This document shows, in pieces, positions 19,684-30,371 of a DNA stretch of 64,000 nucleotides. Position 1 is the first letter of the stretch, and each line of letters opens with the position of its first letter. This DNA is from Tatumella ptyseos (GTDB taxonomy: Bacteria; Pseudomonadota; Gammaproteobacteria; Enterobacterales; Enterobacteriaceae). A model generated the notes under the pieces. It ran no database searches. It had not been told where the DNA came from and saw only the letters and a list, made by a program, of their open reading frames with translations. Location of the stretch: assembly GCF_030552895.1 (NCBI RefSeq), contig NZ_CP130649.1:1922001-1986000 (forward strand). Direction: 5' to 3'. The position numbers and the translations under genes are program-made.

Positions 19684-20799
19684 TTAGAACTGATAAACAA
19701 GTCCTAACGCGACAGTATCGTCGGTTGTAATGCCTGAAGCTTCTGTGAAGTCGTTGTTCTTCATTAAGTTGATTTGATAATCAACATAAGTGGACATATT
19801 TTTGTTGAAGTAATAAGTCGCGCCGACATCCACATATTTTTTAAGATTCTGCGAACCATATTGGCCCAGATCAGATCCGCGTGAATTCACGTAAGCTAAA
19901 GATGGACGTAGACCAAAGTCGAATTGGTACTGAGCCACTAATTCCCAGTTATCCGCCTTGTTAGCATAACCGTAAGCTTTAGAGTCACTGCTACCAAATT
20001 TCGTCGCATTATATGAACGGGTATACATTGCAGCAAGGTAAACCCCGTTAGCATCGTATTTCAAGCCACCGGAATAAGCTGTCGCTTTATCACCACTTCC
20101 TTGGATGCTGCTATAAGTACCACGACCATTCTGGTCGTTAGTCCGATCGGAAGAGAAGAGTGCACCACCCAGTGACAGCCCATTACCTAAGTCATAAGTA
20201 GAGCTAAGTCCCCATCCATCGCCATTTTGGCCGAGGACATCGCGTCCGTTAGGTGACTCAGTTGCATTACCATTTTTACCTTGGTATTGGAGCGCAAAGT
20301 TTAGTCCGTCTACTAAACCAAAGAAATTATTGTTACGGTAAGTGGCTAACCCATTACTACGTTGGAATAAAAAGTTGTCCGCGCCGTAGGTATCACCACC
20401 AAACTCAGGTAACACATCGGTCCAGCCAGCGATATCATACATCACGCCATAGCTACGACCGTAGTCGATTGAACCTGCGTCACCAAAACGTAAACCTGCA
20501 TAACCAATACGAGTGTAGTTGTTTGAGGTCCCTTCAGACTCAGCATTATTTAAGGCAACTTGGTATTCCCACTGACCATAACCTGTCAGTTGATCGGTAA
20601 CTTGCGTTTCTCCTTGGAAACCAAAACGCATATAAGATTGATCACCGTCATTACCATCATCTTTAGAAAAATAATGTAAGCCGTCGACCTTACCGAACAA
20701 ATCTAATTTATTACCATTCTTATTGTAGATTTCTGCAGCACTTGCGGAACCTGCCATAATAAGTGCTGGTACGAGCAAAGAAAGAGCGCGGATTTTCAT
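19684..20799 (-). CDS. ompC: OmpC-type general porin
   Basis: This is a trimeric 16-stranded outer-membrane porin for small hydrophilic solutes. The 371 aa have a Sec signal peptide cleaved after MAGSASA (residue 21). The mature start [19 protein letters not shown] is typical, as are the L3 constriction-loop segment [15 protein letters not shown] and the terminal phenylalanine in LGLVYQF needed for BAM recognition. Its place next to micF and rcsD matches ompC of E. coli. It could serve the roles of both OmpC and OmpF if no other porin exists. MicF pairing over its start codon is described separately. Confidence 0.94.
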   Translation of the reverse strand: MKIRALSLLVPALIMAGSASAAEIYNKNGNKLDLFGKVDGLHYFSKDDGNDGDQSYMRFGFQGETQVTDQLTGYGQWEYQVALNNAESEGTSNNYTRIGYAGLRFGDAGSIDYGRSYGVMYDIAGWTDVLPEFGGDTYGADNFLFQRSNGLATYRNNNFFGLVDGLNFALQYQGKNGNATESPNGRDVLGQNGDGWGLSSTYDLGNGLSLGGALFSSDRTNDQNGRGTYSSIQGSGDKATAYSGGLKYDANGVYLAAMYTRSYNATKFGSSDSKAYGYANKADNWELVAQYQFDFGLRPSLAYVNSRGSDLGQYGSQNLKKYVDVGATYYFNKNMSTYVDYQINLMKNNDFTEASGITTDDTVALGLVYQF

Positions 20800-20939
20800 C
20801 TATATTTTCCTCGAAAACCATTAATCCTGAAAAAAAATCATCTAATTATGCAAAAGGCGCATTGATGACTATAATAAAATATTGAACCGGAAAATTCTCA
20901 ATGCAGAAGTTACTAAAGCACAGAAAATATTTCAATGTG

Positions 20940-20970
20940 TTTCGTGTTTATGTCTAAATGTAAATTTAGT
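20940..20970 (-). promoter_or_regulatory. Possible OmpR-binding stretch upstream of the porin gene
   Basis: On the minus strand this reads ATTTACATTTAGACATAAAC, which resembles the TTTACATTTTGAAACATC type of OmpR half-site pair. It lies about 150 bp upstream of the porin ATG in an AT-rich divergent region shared with micF. The match is partial and the call is tentative. Confidence 0.35.
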
Positions 20971-21108
20971 AGTATATTTTTTTTGAATACCTAAATCCGA
21001 AGACAATAAATAAGAATAATTGACAATTTCATTGGTGATTTCTTTCTATCATTCCGCTTTCGCACTGAATGTTCAAACGATTAGCTTTCTAAGTATTATT
21101 ATTGTGAC

Positions 21109-21195
21109 GCTATCATCATTTATATTCATTATTGTTTTTTAACTCATTTATGAGTTTTACCTTCTTAATACCGAGCTTCAGCTCGGTATTTTTTT
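21109..21195 (+). ncRNA. micF: MicF small regulatory RNA
   Basis: This RNA of about 87 nt starts GCTATCATCATT, identical to the first 12 nt of E. coli MicF as I recall it. It contains a hairpin AACTCA/TGAGTT (21141-21156) and ends in a perfect 10-bp terminator stem AATACCGAGC/GCTCGGTATT with a seven-T tail. It lies between the porin gene and rcsD, divergent from the porin, exactly where E. coli micF lies. Bases 21116-21126 can pair with porin mRNA over its start codon (11 bp, one G-U pair). A possible -10 is TATTAT at 21094. The body between the seed and the terminator differs from E. coli. Confidence 0.87.
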
Positions 21196-21305
21196 ATCTG
21201 CTATTTCTATCTTACTTCAACGCTTGTAGTTCTCGAACAGTTACACATACGAAGAGATCTGGCATAATTCAACAAACCTCTTTGTATTACCAAATTGAGA
21301 TTACT

Positions 21306-23960
21306 ATGCTGTTTAAAATCCCTGAAATGACACCGAGAAACCTTCGTAAGCTATTAATTGTATTGCTTTCTCTATTGATTATCTCGTTTGTCAGCTTGGT
21401 TTACAGTAACAGTTCGGTAATCATTGAACAGCATGGTTCAGCACTGAGTAGTTTTACACATTCATTACAAAATCGTATCGACAAATATCGTTATATCTCT
21501 TGGCAAATTTTCGATTCCGCCACGCAGGGAACATCGGCCACCTCCCCTGGCCCAGTAAACCAGTCGACGATTCAGCCGGGGATTGTTGCGGTCAATACGT
21601 CATCTCCTAAAATCGAAACGTTGATCTTCGGTGAGCATGACCTTGCCACGCAGAATCTTGCTGCGCAAGTATCACAATATACAGAAACCCTCTGGGCTTC
21701 AGCTAAGTTAACGTGGGCGTTATATTACCTAAATGGCGAAGATAATAGCTTATCAGTAATTACTAATGGTCACTTGATCAATACACTGAACCGCTACGAA
21801 GGACGAAATATTGTTTCGTCAATTGCTGGACGCCGCAATGAAATGTTACAGCAGGCCAATACTCTGGATGAAAAAGAGAGCTTTTCAGCCTTACGTCGTA
21901 ATCATCAATTTTCCAGTGGTGCATTCATCACATTACGTACAACGTTTAATCAGCCAGGACACCTAGCAACCATTCTCGCCTTCGACTTACCCTTAGACGA
22001 CCTGAATAACAATTCACTAAACCTATCAGCGCTACAAATTCATAATGATGAAATGGTTTCGAAAAGGGGTAATAAAGGGAGCTATTCGCTGAATTTATCA
22101 TCATTGAGTATTGATTTAAGCCGTCCGGTTGCCGGCGCGCCATTGACATTGAGTTATCGTCTACCTCTGGTAACGGTCTTCAAGGCCATGATAGATGAGA
22201 TGCTTCCCGTCTACATAATATTACTATCACTGATTAGTTTAATTGCTAGCGCGTTAATTTTCGTTCGTGAAAATAAAGCTCCCGTCACGGACAAAATCGA
22301 TCCTTGGGTTGAGAAACTTCAGCAATTTACTCAAGAATTAGTTCGTAATTTTCCAATGGGCTATTTGATCTATGACGCCAATCAAGAAAAAATCCTTCTT
22401 TCTAATGAAATGTCAGACCACCTTGTGCCACATTTAAACTTCAAAAAAATGGTGGATATGTCGGCTAACCCCTTTGAGCTGTTACAGGTCACCGTCAACA
22501 ACGAAATCTATCAAGTCCGCCACCACACCAGTCAAGTGATAAGTCACTACCATATATTTACTTTCCGCGAGCAAAACAGAGAACAGCTGGTTAGTCAGCA
22601 ATTACAAAATGCTCAAGCGGTACTTCAAAAGAACCATACCTTACGCCGTCGTTTTTTTGAACAGATTAGTAATAGCTTTAGCCACTCTATGCAGCAAGTT
22701 GATGAGGCACTTACCACGTTGACAACCTCTCACTCCTCAATGTTATCAGCTGATCTACTAAAAGGTTTAGGTACATTAAGGGGATTGATCCGAAATATTG
22801 AAACACTCAATTTAGTAGAGTCAGGTGAGTACTTCATAGAGAAAAAAAGAATCGATCTACAGCAAATTCTTGACGATGTCGTGACCGAAAACCAAGCTAT
22901 CGTCACCAATAAAGCGATACTTTTAGTGGTAGATAACAGTGAGTTAATTCAACCGTTGAGGTTGGGAGATTCAACGCTCATCTTCCAGATAATTACAACA
23001 ATACTGCGTTACTCAATTGAAAATACAGTATGGGGCAAAATTAAATTAAAGATTTCGCAAAGTACGGAATATGCTGATCGACTTTTGCTTGAAATTGTTG
23101 ATACTGGGCCGGGGCTCACTGCACTTGAACAGGAAAATCTCGACTTTCCCTTCATTAGCGCAGTGAGTGCTGAAGTTAAAGACTATTCAACAAGCCTCGA
23201 TCTTTTTTTATGTAAAAAGCTCTTAGCTTTATTTGATAGTACACTGACCATCGAATCTAAAAATCATATGGGCACGCGCTATCAACTACAATTTGTTCTA
23301 CCGCAAGAAAACGATGTTGTAGAAGGTGGGGAAAAGATTCTTGACGAAGTGAGCGTGCTGGTCAGTATCGTGGCGGATGATATTCGTCATATTATTTGTC
23401 GGCAATTACTGCGCTGGGGGGCTAAGTATGAATTCCCTGAGGATCGTTATTCAGGTCAACAATGCGATCTAACAATTACCGATGACGTTGAACAACTGAG
23501 TGATTGGGGAGTCTTAGTTTCAACCAGTAGCGAATCATTGGTCAGTCATCCTCATCACCGACAAGCTAATGTCAATGTTAGCCAATCGATTCTTGATGCC
23601 ATTTTGGCATTAATTGAACAACAAATTGAAGAGGATGTATCATCACAGGGAGAGGAATCTGTATCGACATCATTGTGGGAAAATGCAGAGTATTACACTA
23701 TCTTTGAACAAACCGTCAAAGAAGATTTGGACAGGCTGCGCAGCGAATTGATGCAAGAGGATTATTCTGCACTGGCGCTGACAGCACATCGACTCAAAGG
23801 TGTTTTTGCCATGCTTAATCTGCAACCTGGGAAGACAACCTGTGAAGAGATTGAAATAGAAATTGAGCAACACCAAAAATTGAACATTACAAATAGTATT
23901 AGTGAATTACAAAATTATGTCGATTCACTGTTACAGCAAGGTAGCCAAAAAAATGAATAA
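21306..23960 (+). CDS. rcsD: Phosphotransferase RcsD of the Rcs phosphorelay
   Basis: RcsD is the inner-membrane intermediate that passes phosphate from RcsC to RcsB during envelope stress. The 884 aa (E. coli 890) have two membrane helices near residues 15-40 and 300-320 around a periplasmic domain. A histidine-kinase-like region that has lost the catalytic His follows, and then an HPt domain with the phosphorylated His in LTAHRLKGVFAML. The frame is open further upstream through the MicF terminator, giving an unlikely low-complexity extension. The ATG at 21306 (MLFKIPEMTPRN) is chosen by length; the Met seven codons later is an alternative. It overlaps rcsB by eight bases. Confidence 0.92.
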   Translation: MLFKIPEMTPRNLRKLLIVLLSLLIISFVSLVYSNSSVIIEQHGSALSSFTHSLQNRIDKYRYISWQIFDSATQGTSATSPGPVNQSTIQPGIVAVNTSSPKIETLIFGEHDLATQNLAAQVSQYTETLWASAKLTWALYYLNGEDNSLSVITNGHLINTLNRYEGRNIVSSIAGRRNEMLQQANTLDEKESFSALRRNHQFSSGAFITLRTTFNQPGHLATILAFDLPLDDLNNNSLNLSALQIHNDEMVSKRGNKGSYSLNLSSLSIDLSRPVAGAPLTLSYRLPLVTVFKAMIDEMLPVYIILLSLISLIASALIFVRENKAPVTDKIDPWVEKLQQFTQELVRNFPMGYLIYDANQEKILLSNEMSDHLVPHLNFKKMVDMSANPFELLQVTVNNEIYQVRHHTSQVISHYHIFTFREQNREQLVSQQLQNAQAVLQKNHTLRRRFFEQISNSFSHSMQQVDEALTTLTTSHSSMLSADLLKGLGTLRGLIRNIETLNLVESGEYFIEKKRIDLQQILDDVVTENQAIVTNKAILLVVDNSELIQPLRLGDSTLIFQIITTILRYSIENTVWGKIKLKISQSTEYADRLLLEIVDTGPGLTALEQENLDFPFISAVSAEVKDYSTSLDLFLCKKLLALFDSTLTIESKNHMGTRYQLQFVLPQENDVVEGGEKILDEVSVLVSIVADDIRHIICRQLLRWGAKYEFPEDRYSGQQCDLTITDDVEQLSDWGVLVSTSSESLVSHPHHRQANVNVSQSILDAILALIEQQIEEDVSSQGEESVSTSLWENAEYYTIFEQTVKEDLDRLRSELMQEDYSALALTAHRLKGVFAMLNLQPGKTTCEEIEIEIEQHQKLNITNSISELQNYVDSLLQQGSQKNE

Positions 23961-24600
23961 TATGAACGTAATTATCGCCGACGACCACCCTATTGTCCTC
24001 TTTGGAATCCGTAAATCTTTGGAGCAAATTGAGTGGGTGAATGTTGTAGGAGAGTTTGAAGACTCAACGACCCTTATTAACAACTTAGGCAAACTTGATG
24101 CACACGTTCTGATCACTGATCTCTCAATGCCTGGCGATAAATATGGTGACGGGATTACGTTGATAAAATACATCAAGCGCCATTACCCTGATTTATCGAT
24201 CATTGTCTTAACGATGAATAATAATCCAGCAATTTTAGGGTCTGTACTGGATCTTGATATCGAGGGGATTGTTCTTAAGCAGGGAGCTCCAACCGATCTT
24301 CCTAAGGCACTGGCTGCTTTACAAAAAGGCAAAAAGTACACGCCTGACTCTGTCGCCCGTCTCTTAGAGAAAATCAGCGCAGGCGGTTACGGTGATAAAC
24401 GTCTTTCACCAAAAGAAAGTGAAGTGTTGCGTCTGTTTGCAGAGGGCTTCTTAGTTACCGAGATCGCACGGAAACTTAATCGCAGTATTAAAACGATTAG
24501 CAGCCAAAAGAAATCAGCAATGATGAAGTTAGGGGTTGATAATGATATCGCGTTACTCAACTACCTCTCTTCCGTCAGTAATTCCAGTATAGAAGAGTAA
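23953..24600 (+). CDS. rcsB: Response regulator RcsB
   Basis: RcsB is the DNA-binding regulator of the Rcs system, controlling capsule, motility, rprA and other envelope genes, alone or with RcsA. The 215 aa comprise a receiver domain (about 1-125) with phospho-acceptor Asp in LITDLSMPGDKYG and a LuxR-type helix-turn-helix (about 150-205) with KESEVLRLFAEGFLVTEIA. The sequence is almost identical to E. coli RcsB except near the C terminus. The start MNNMNVIIADDHP overlaps the rcsD stop (ATGAATAA), implying translational coupling. Confidence 0.98.
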   Translation: MNNMNVIIADDHPIVLFGIRKSLEQIEWVNVVGEFEDSTTLINNLGKLDAHVLITDLSMPGDKYGDGITLIKYIKRHYPDLSIIVLTMNNNPAILGSVLDLDIEGIVLKQGAPTDLPKALAALQKGKKYTPDSVARLLEKISAGGYGDKRLSPKESEVLRLFAEGFLVTEIARKLNRSIKTISSQKKSAMMKLGVDNDIALLNYLSSVSNSSIEE

Positions 24601-24608
24601 TTTTATAG

Positions 24609-24637
24609 AGAGTAGAGGCAAGCTAGTCCTCTACTCT
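24609..24637. terminator. Terminator between rcsB and rcsC
   Basis: The perfect 10-bp stem AGAGTAGAGG/CCTCTACTCT lies between the convergent rcsB and rcsC. One arm contains the rcsC stop codon (TAG, 24631-24633). The tracts after the stem are moderately T-rich on both strands. Confidence 0.75.
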
Positions 24638-27480
24638 TTATTCGCTTTAGACAAGTACCTTCCAAGAGCCTGATGCAACTCTTCAAGAGTAATAGGCTTA
24701 GAAAGACAATCGTCCATCCCCGCCTCCTTACACTGCTGTTGCTCTTTTACTAAAGCGTTGGCCGTCAACCCTATAATTGGATAGTTCTTTCCTTCATTAC
24801 GTAATTGACGTGCCAGACCATAGCCATCCAAATTAGGCATATTGATATCCGTAAGGACGAGATCAATATCGCCGACTTTAAGCACCTCAATTGCATCGAG
24901 CCCATCCTTGGCAGTCCGCGTTCGATATCCCAGCGTTGTCAATTGTTCACTTAGCAATAATCGGTTAATGGGGTGATCATCGACGACCAACACCAGATAA
25001 CCGGACTGATCGTCGAGCGGTGGTAATATTCCCTGCGATGTAATGTGAACCGGTTGTGGGATACTTTCTAAAATGGTTGTTAAGAGCATTGGTAGTTCAT
25101 AAGCTTTTGCGGTCGAAGTGAGCCAATACCCCTCCTTAGTTCGGAGTGGTTTATCATTGTGTAATGCAGAGAATACTACCCATTCTTGATTTTTTTGCCG
25201 ATAGGACAATGATTTCAGATTATCTGCAATGACTATATCTGCATTTTGCTCCGCTGCCGGGAGTTGATGCAATACCTCGAGCCCCAAGGAACGTAACCGA
25301 CGAGCGACATAGGCAGAGAAATAGTGATTATCGACTAATACTACTGCCGTTCTGCCACATAACTGTTCCGGAATTTCTTGAAAACTTGCCTGCCAAATAG
25401 GGAGCCTTAAGGTAAATTCACTACCGATATCCAGTTCAGATAGTACGGAAATGTCACCATCCATCATATTGATCAATTTTTCACAAATCGCAAGGCCCAG
25501 ACCTGTTCCTTGGAAACTACGCTGTGCTTTCCCTTCGACTTGGAAAAAGGGATCAAACAATTGTTGGACATCACGTTGCCGAATACCAATACCGGTATCT
25601 CTTATCCTGATATGTAAATAACCTTGCTCACACCAAAGGTGCAGTAAAATACCACCGGTATGAGTGAATTTGATGGCGTTACTTAGTATATTAGAGATAA
25701 CTTGCTGTAAGCGAATTGGATCTCCAAACATCGTCTGCGGGACGTCTGCTTCAATCATACACCAAAGCGTTAATCGTTTACGGACAACCAAAGGTAGATA
25801 ATTCATCTGCACATGAGAGAGCACTTCACTTGGTGAGAAGCTTACCGGCGTAATTTTAAGTTGCTCAGACTCAATCTTAGAAAAATCTAAAATATCATTA
25901 ATAATTTTTAGTAAGAGTCCGGAAGAGTTATTCATACCCCGTACTAAACTGCTAATACTTTCCGGTAGTTCACGGGTTTGTAATAAGTCTAAATTACCAA
26001 TTATGCCGTAAAGTGGCGTGCGTAATTCGTGACTCACGGTTGCCAAGAACATAGACTTGGATTGGCTCGCCTGCTCTGCACTATCAGCAATTTCTTGTAA
26101 CGACTTTTCCATTAGTACCCGTGCACTCACATCGATAAGTACACAAATGGCCACATCTTCATTACGATAACGGCTATGGACAAAACTTAATTGTAGATTC
26201 GTTTTCGAGGCGGTTAGCACATCCATGAAGTTCACTTCTTGGCCTCTGATAATCTCGCCGATTCTCACCCTATCTTCAGGAGTTAAGACGTTCAAATAGT
26301 TATGCGCAAGCTCATTACTTAATATATTACTGCCATCGCTAGTACGCAAAATGCAGATGCCTACCGGGGCAGAGGCTACAATTTTACGGTTGAACTGTTC
26401 ATGCTCTTCAAGGCGTAGTGCATTGTTGAAAGCTGGTACAAACATTCGCTTTTCAAACATCAACGTCAAACAGATTAAAAATAACCCTGTAAATAAATTC
26501 AATAACAGAGTATTGAGTAACATGAGTCGCATCTGATCAAAAATAATGCTGGTAGGAACCAGATAGACCATGTTGAAAGGTCCTGGGCTTAGACTATTTT
26601 TCAATGCGAGATAGCGGTAGTTATCGACATACCCGAACCACTGTTTACTACTCGGTAACGACGCGATAACGGGTTGTAATGACCAATCATTGTTGGCGAG
26701 CAATAATCGATTATTGCGGTCCGTAACGAAAGACTCCACCGGAATATTGCCTATCAATAGCCCATCGTCAAGCCGCAGATTTTGTTCAACGACGATCTCC
26801 GCAATTCGTTGATTTCCAGAATAGATGGGCATACTCATAAAAGTGCTACCAGTGGCCCGCGCGGACCCACTCGCTATCCAGTAGAGTGGATTACGTAAGG
26901 CTTCGTCGTTAGCACTTTGAAAGACGAGTTGGTGATCTCGTAAAATGGTTTTACTCCCCGCTTGACCCAAACTGCTCTCGTTAAAGGTAAAGTTACCGGC
27001 GCAACTGCTCTGCTGGTCAACGAGATAAATATTACTGAGTTCATAGGTCGAAGCATACTGAGTATTCAGTACATGCAAGTATTGACTGAGTGTAGTCAGT
27101 ACATTTTGCCAAGGGGAAAATACCTGCTGGCAGTTTGCACCGGCTGAAAGAGCGAAAACCTCGGCAGTATTGGTAGCGGGTGCGGGAGTTGCTACCGTCG
27201 ATAACGCTTGCTCATCCTCTGGGAGAATTGGCCTATTAAGTTGGTTTTCAGCAACATATTTGAGTCCGCGCGTCGCTTCAGCAAGGTGCGAGATATGCGA
27301 TTGTATAGACGAGAATGAACCAAATAACTGTTCCCGAAGGCGGTTCTCTTTTTGGTGCAATACCTGTGTCAGGGTAAAAAGAGAGACTAAAATGCCTACT
27401 AGCCAGATAGTCACGGCTAGCCCGCGAAAAAGATAACGTGAAACGCGTAATGCGGTTCTAAATGAGACTAAATATTTCAC
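24631..27480 (-). CDS. rcsC: Hybrid sensor kinase RcsC
   Basis: RcsC is the inner-membrane sensor kinase that starts the Rcs phosphorelay. The 949 aa have two membrane helices (about 20-42 and 315-335) bounding a periplasmic domain. A PAS-like segment, the dimerisation helix with the phosphorylated His in TVSHELRTPLYG, a HATPase domain (FQGTGLGLAICEKL) and a C-terminal receiver with Asp in LVLTDINMPNLDG follow. The periplasmic domain is clearly less like E. coli than the kinase core. The start codon is GTG (MKYLVSFRTAL matches E. coli MKYLASFRT). It is convergent with rcsB. Confidence 0.96.
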   Translation of the reverse strand: MKYLVSFRTALRVSRYLFRGLAVTIWLVGILVSLFTLTQVLHQKENRLREQLFGSFSSIQSHISHLAEATRGLKYVAENQLNRPILPEDEQALSTVATPAPATNTAEVFALSAGANCQQVFSPWQNVLTTLSQYLHVLNTQYASTYELSNIYLVDQQSSCAGNFTFNESSLGQAGSKTILRDHQLVFQSANDEALRNPLYWIASGSARATGSTFMSMPIYSGNQRIAEIVVEQNLRLDDGLLIGNIPVESFVTDRNNRLLLANNDWSLQPVIASLPSSKQWFGYVDNYRYLALKNSLSPGPFNMVYLVPTSIIFDQMRLMLLNTLLLNLFTGLFLICLTLMFEKRMFVPAFNNALRLEEHEQFNRKIVASAPVGICILRTSDGSNILSNELAHNYLNVLTPEDRVRIGEIIRGQEVNFMDVLTASKTNLQLSFVHSRYRNEDVAICVLIDVSARVLMEKSLQEIADSAEQASQSKSMFLATVSHELRTPLYGIIGNLDLLQTRELPESISSLVRGMNNSSGLLLKIINDILDFSKIESEQLKITPVSFSPSEVLSHVQMNYLPLVVRKRLTLWCMIEADVPQTMFGDPIRLQQVISNILSNAIKFTHTGGILLHLWCEQGYLHIRIRDTGIGIRQRDVQQLFDPFFQVEGKAQRSFQGTGLGLAICEKLINMMDGDISVLSELDIGSEFTLRLPIWQASFQEIPEQLCGRTAVVLVDNHYFSAYVARRLRSLGLEVLHQLPAAEQNADIVIADNLKSLSYRQKNQEWVVFSALHNDKPLRTKEGYWLTSTAKAYELPMLLTTILESIPQPVHITSQGILPPLDDQSGYLVLVVDDHPINRLLLSEQLTTLGYRTRTAKDGLDAIEVLKVGDIDLVLTDINMPNLDGYGLARQLRNEGKNYPIIGLTANALVKEQQQCKEAGMDDCLSKPITLEELHQALGRYLSKANKE

Positions 27481-27521
27481 GTTTAAGCGCTCTCATTGAC
27501 ATAATAGGCCATGGCAGGATT

Positions 27522-27550
27522 AAAAAAGGCATCTTACGATGCCTTTTTTA
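27522..27550 (-). terminator. Terminator of gyrA
   Basis: GGCATC/GATGCC with a TTAC loop, plus an A-tract and a T-tract on each side, lies 18 bp past the gyrA stop and upstream of rcsC on the same strand. It separates the two transcripts. Confidence 0.9.
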
Positions 27551-27567
27551 TTTATGGGGCGAGTTTA

Positions 27568-30201
27568 TCACTCATCATCGATAACTTCATCGTCCTCGTT
27601 ATCGACTTCAGGGGGTAAACTGTCTTCGCCTTCAGGAACAGAACCATCAATTGCGTCGAGTTCCTCTTCTGCAACAGGTTCAGCGACACGTTGTAACCCA
27701 ACGACTTTCTCATCGTCGGCAGTGCGAATCAGGATAACACCTTGGGTGTTACGACCCACAATACTGACTTCCGAGACACGGGTTCTGACTAAAGTTCCTG
27801 CATCGGTGATCATCATGATCTGGTCACTATCAACAACTTGTACCGCACCAATCACCGGACCATTACGCTCAGTCACTTTAATCGAAATAACCCCTTGGGT
27901 TGCCCGCGACTTTGTTGGATATTCTTGCGTTGCGGTACGCTTACCAAAACCGTTTTCCGTCACGGTCATGATCGCTCCTTCTGCATCAGGAATAATCAAT
28001 GAAACGACTTGATCTTCTGGTGCTAATTTAATACCACGAACACCTGCTGCGGTACGGCCCATCGTTCTAACTGCTTGCTCAGAGAAACGAACGACTTTAC
28101 CGGCAGCCGAGAATAACATCGCCTCATCTTCGCCTTTAGTTAAGGCAACGCCGATCAACGAGTCATCATCACGCAGGTTAATCGCAATGATCCCCGCACT
28201 TCTTGGACGGCTAAAGTCAGTCAGTGCCGTTTTCTTCACGGTACCGCTCGCCGTTGCCATAAAGACGTTGACCCCTTCTGCGTACTCTTTTACCGGCAGA
28301 ATCGCGGTGATCCGCTCGTTAGCCTCAAGTGGCAGTAGGTTGACGATCGGACGGCCCCGTGCGCCACGACTTGCCTCAGGTAACTGATAAACCTTCATCC
28401 AGTAAAGGCGTCCTCGTGAAGAGAAGCAGAGGATCGTATCGTGAGTGTTAGCCACCAGCAATCGATCAATAAAGTCTTCGTCTTTAATACGTGCTGCCGA
28501 CTTACCTTTACCACCACGGCGTTGCGCTTCGTAGTCTGATAACGGTTGATATTTGACATAACCTTGATGCGATAAGGTGACCACGACATCTTCTTGGTTA
28601 ATCAAATCTTCGATATTAATATCAGCGCTGTTTGCGGTAATTTCAGTACGACGTTCGTCACCAAACTGTTCGCGTACGGCTTCCAGCTCTTCACGAATCA
28701 CTTCCATTAGTCGCTCACCGCTACCGAGGATATGCAGAAGCTCGGCAATCTCTTCAAGTAACGCTTTGTACTCATCCAGCAGTTTTTCGTGCTCAAGACC
28801 AGTCAGCTTTTGTAGGCGCAAGTCAAGGATAGCTTGAGCTTGTTGCTCGGTGAGGAAATAAGTATCTCCACGAATACCGTACTGCTCTTCTAACCACTCC
28901 GGACGCGCTGCATCGTTGCCTGCTTTTTCAAGCATTGCGGCAACGTTACCTAATGCCCAGCCTTGCGCGATAAGGCCTGCTTTTGCTTCAGCAGGTGTTG
29001 GCGCACGACGGATTAGCTCGATGATCGGATCGATATTCGCTAGCGCTATCGCTAAGCCTTCTAAGATGTGCGCACGGTCACGCGCTTTACGCAGTTCAAA
29101 AATGGTTCTGCGGGTCACCACTTCACGGCGGTGACGGACGAAGGCTTCGAGAATATCCTTCAGCGGCATGATTTTAGGTTGGCCTTGGTGCAAGGCAACC
29201 ATATTGATACCGAACGAGGTCTGTAATTGCGTCAGCGAGTAAAGGTTATTTAAAACCACTTCACCTACGGCATCGCGTTTGATCTCGATAACGATACGCA
29301 TACCGTCTTTATCAGATTCGTCACGCAGTGCGCTAATCCCTTCGATCCGCTTGTCTTTAACTAACTCCGCGATTTTCTCAATTAAACGCGCTTTGTTAAC
29401 TTGATAAGGGATCTCGTGGATAACAATCGTTTCGCGGCCAGTTTTGGCATCAGCCTGCACTTCACCCCGGGCACGAATGTAAATTTTACCACGACCAGTG
29501 CGGTAAGCTTCTTCAATACCACGACGTCCATTAATAATCGCAGCGGTCGGGAAGTCAGGTCCTGGAATATGTTCCATTAAGGCTTCTAAGGAGATGTCGT
29601 TATCATCAATATAAGCCAAGGTACCGTTAATCACTTCCGTCATGTTATGGGGCGGAATATTGGTCGCCATACCGACAGCGATACCCGATGACCCATTCAC
29701 TAATAGGTTAGGGACACGTGTAGGTAAAACATCAGGGATTTGTTCATTCCCATCATAGTTAGGAACAAAGTCTACGGTCTCTTTTTCGAGATCGGCGAGT
29801 AATTCATGGGTAATTTTCGCCATGCGCACTTCGGTATAACGCATCGCAGCAGCAGAGTCACCATCGATTGACCCAAAGTTACCTTGGCCATCGACCAACA
29901 TATAACGTAGGGAGAATGGTTGCGCCATACGAACTATCGCATCATAGACTGCAGAATCACCGTGTGGATGATATTTACCGATAACGTCACCGACGACACG
30001 GGCAGATTTTTTGTATGGTTTATTCCAGTCGTTACTTAATTCGTTCATCGCGAATAGCACGCGACGGTGAACAGGCTTCAATCCATCACGGACATCAGGT
30101 AACGCGCGGCCAACAATGACCGACATGGCATAATCAAGGTAAGAGGTTTTTAGCTCTTCCTCGATATTAACCGGTGTGATTTCTCTTGCAAGGTCGCTCA
30201 T
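27568..30201 (-). CDS. gyrA: DNA gyrase subunit A
   Basis: GyrA is the DNA-breaking subunit of gyrase, which introduces negative supercoils together with GyrB. The 877 aa (E. coli 875) have the winged-helix/tower core with the catalytic Tyr in [10 protein letters not shown]. The C-terminal beta-pinwheel carries the GyrA box QRRGGKG, and an acidic tail ([11 protein letters not shown]) follows. The quinolone-resistance region reads [13 protein letters not shown], with Ser83 and Asp87 as in sensitive strains. It is divergent from ubiG and probably supercoiling-controlled, as is known for gyrA. Confidence 0.99.
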   Translation of the reverse strand: MSDLAREITPVNIEEELKTSYLDYAMSVIVGRALPDVRDGLKPVHRRVLFAMNELSNDWNKPYKKSARVVGDVIGKYHPHGDSAVYDAIVRMAQPFSLRYMLVDGQGNFGSIDGDSAAAMRYTEVRMAKITHELLADLEKETVDFVPNYDGNEQIPDVLPTRVPNLLVNGSSGIAVGMATNIPPHNMTEVINGTLAYIDDNDISLEALMEHIPGPDFPTAAIINGRRGIEEAYRTGRGKIYIRARGEVQADAKTGRETIVIHEIPYQVNKARLIEKIAELVKDKRIEGISALRDESDKDGMRIVIEIKRDAVGEVVLNNLYSLTQLQTSFGINMVALHQGQPKIMPLKDILEAFVRHRREVVTRRTIFELRKARDRAHILEGLAIALANIDPIIELIRRAPTPAEAKAGLIAQGWALGNVAAMLEKAGNDAARPEWLEEQYGIRGDTYFLTEQQAQAILDLRLQKLTGLEHEKLLDEYKALLEEIAELLHILGSGERLMEVIREELEAVREQFGDERRTEITANSADINIEDLINQEDVVVTLSHQGYVKYQPLSDYEAQRRGGKGKSAARIKDEDFIDRLLVANTHDTILCFSSRGRLYWMKVYQLPEASRGARGRPIVNLLPLEANERITAILPVKEYAEGVNVFMATASGTVKKTALTDFSRPRSAGIIAINLRDDDSLIGVALTKGEDEAMLFSAAGKVVRFSEQAVRTMGRTAAGVRGIKLAPEDQVVSLIIPDAEGAIMTVTENGFGKRTATQEYPTKSRATQGVISIKVTERNGPVIGAVQVVDSDQIMMITDAGTLVRTRVSEVSIVGRNTQGVILIRTADDEKVVGLQRVAEPVAEEELDAIDGSVPEGEDSLPPEVDNEDDEVIDDE

Positions 30202-30371
30202 GGAGCCGCTATCCCTCTAGAATATTACCTAATATAAAGAACGGAATCATAACACATTTCACCCGTCAGGTGCACCTCTCAACAGCACTTACTCCACTTA
30301 TCGTAATCCTTAGGTGATGAAGTGCGTTGAAGCGTTTATACTGAGCTGACATATCTTAGGAGTAAGTGTCG

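Noticed and set aside
21132..21305. 58-codon N-terminal extension of rcsD
   Set aside because: It runs through the MicF terminator, is rich in Phe and Ser, and makes the protein longer than RcsD; ATG 21306 gives the expected length.
29900..30000. Quinolone-resistance change in GyrA
   Set aside because: The region reads HGDSAVYD, with Ser83 and Asp87 as in sensitive bacteria.
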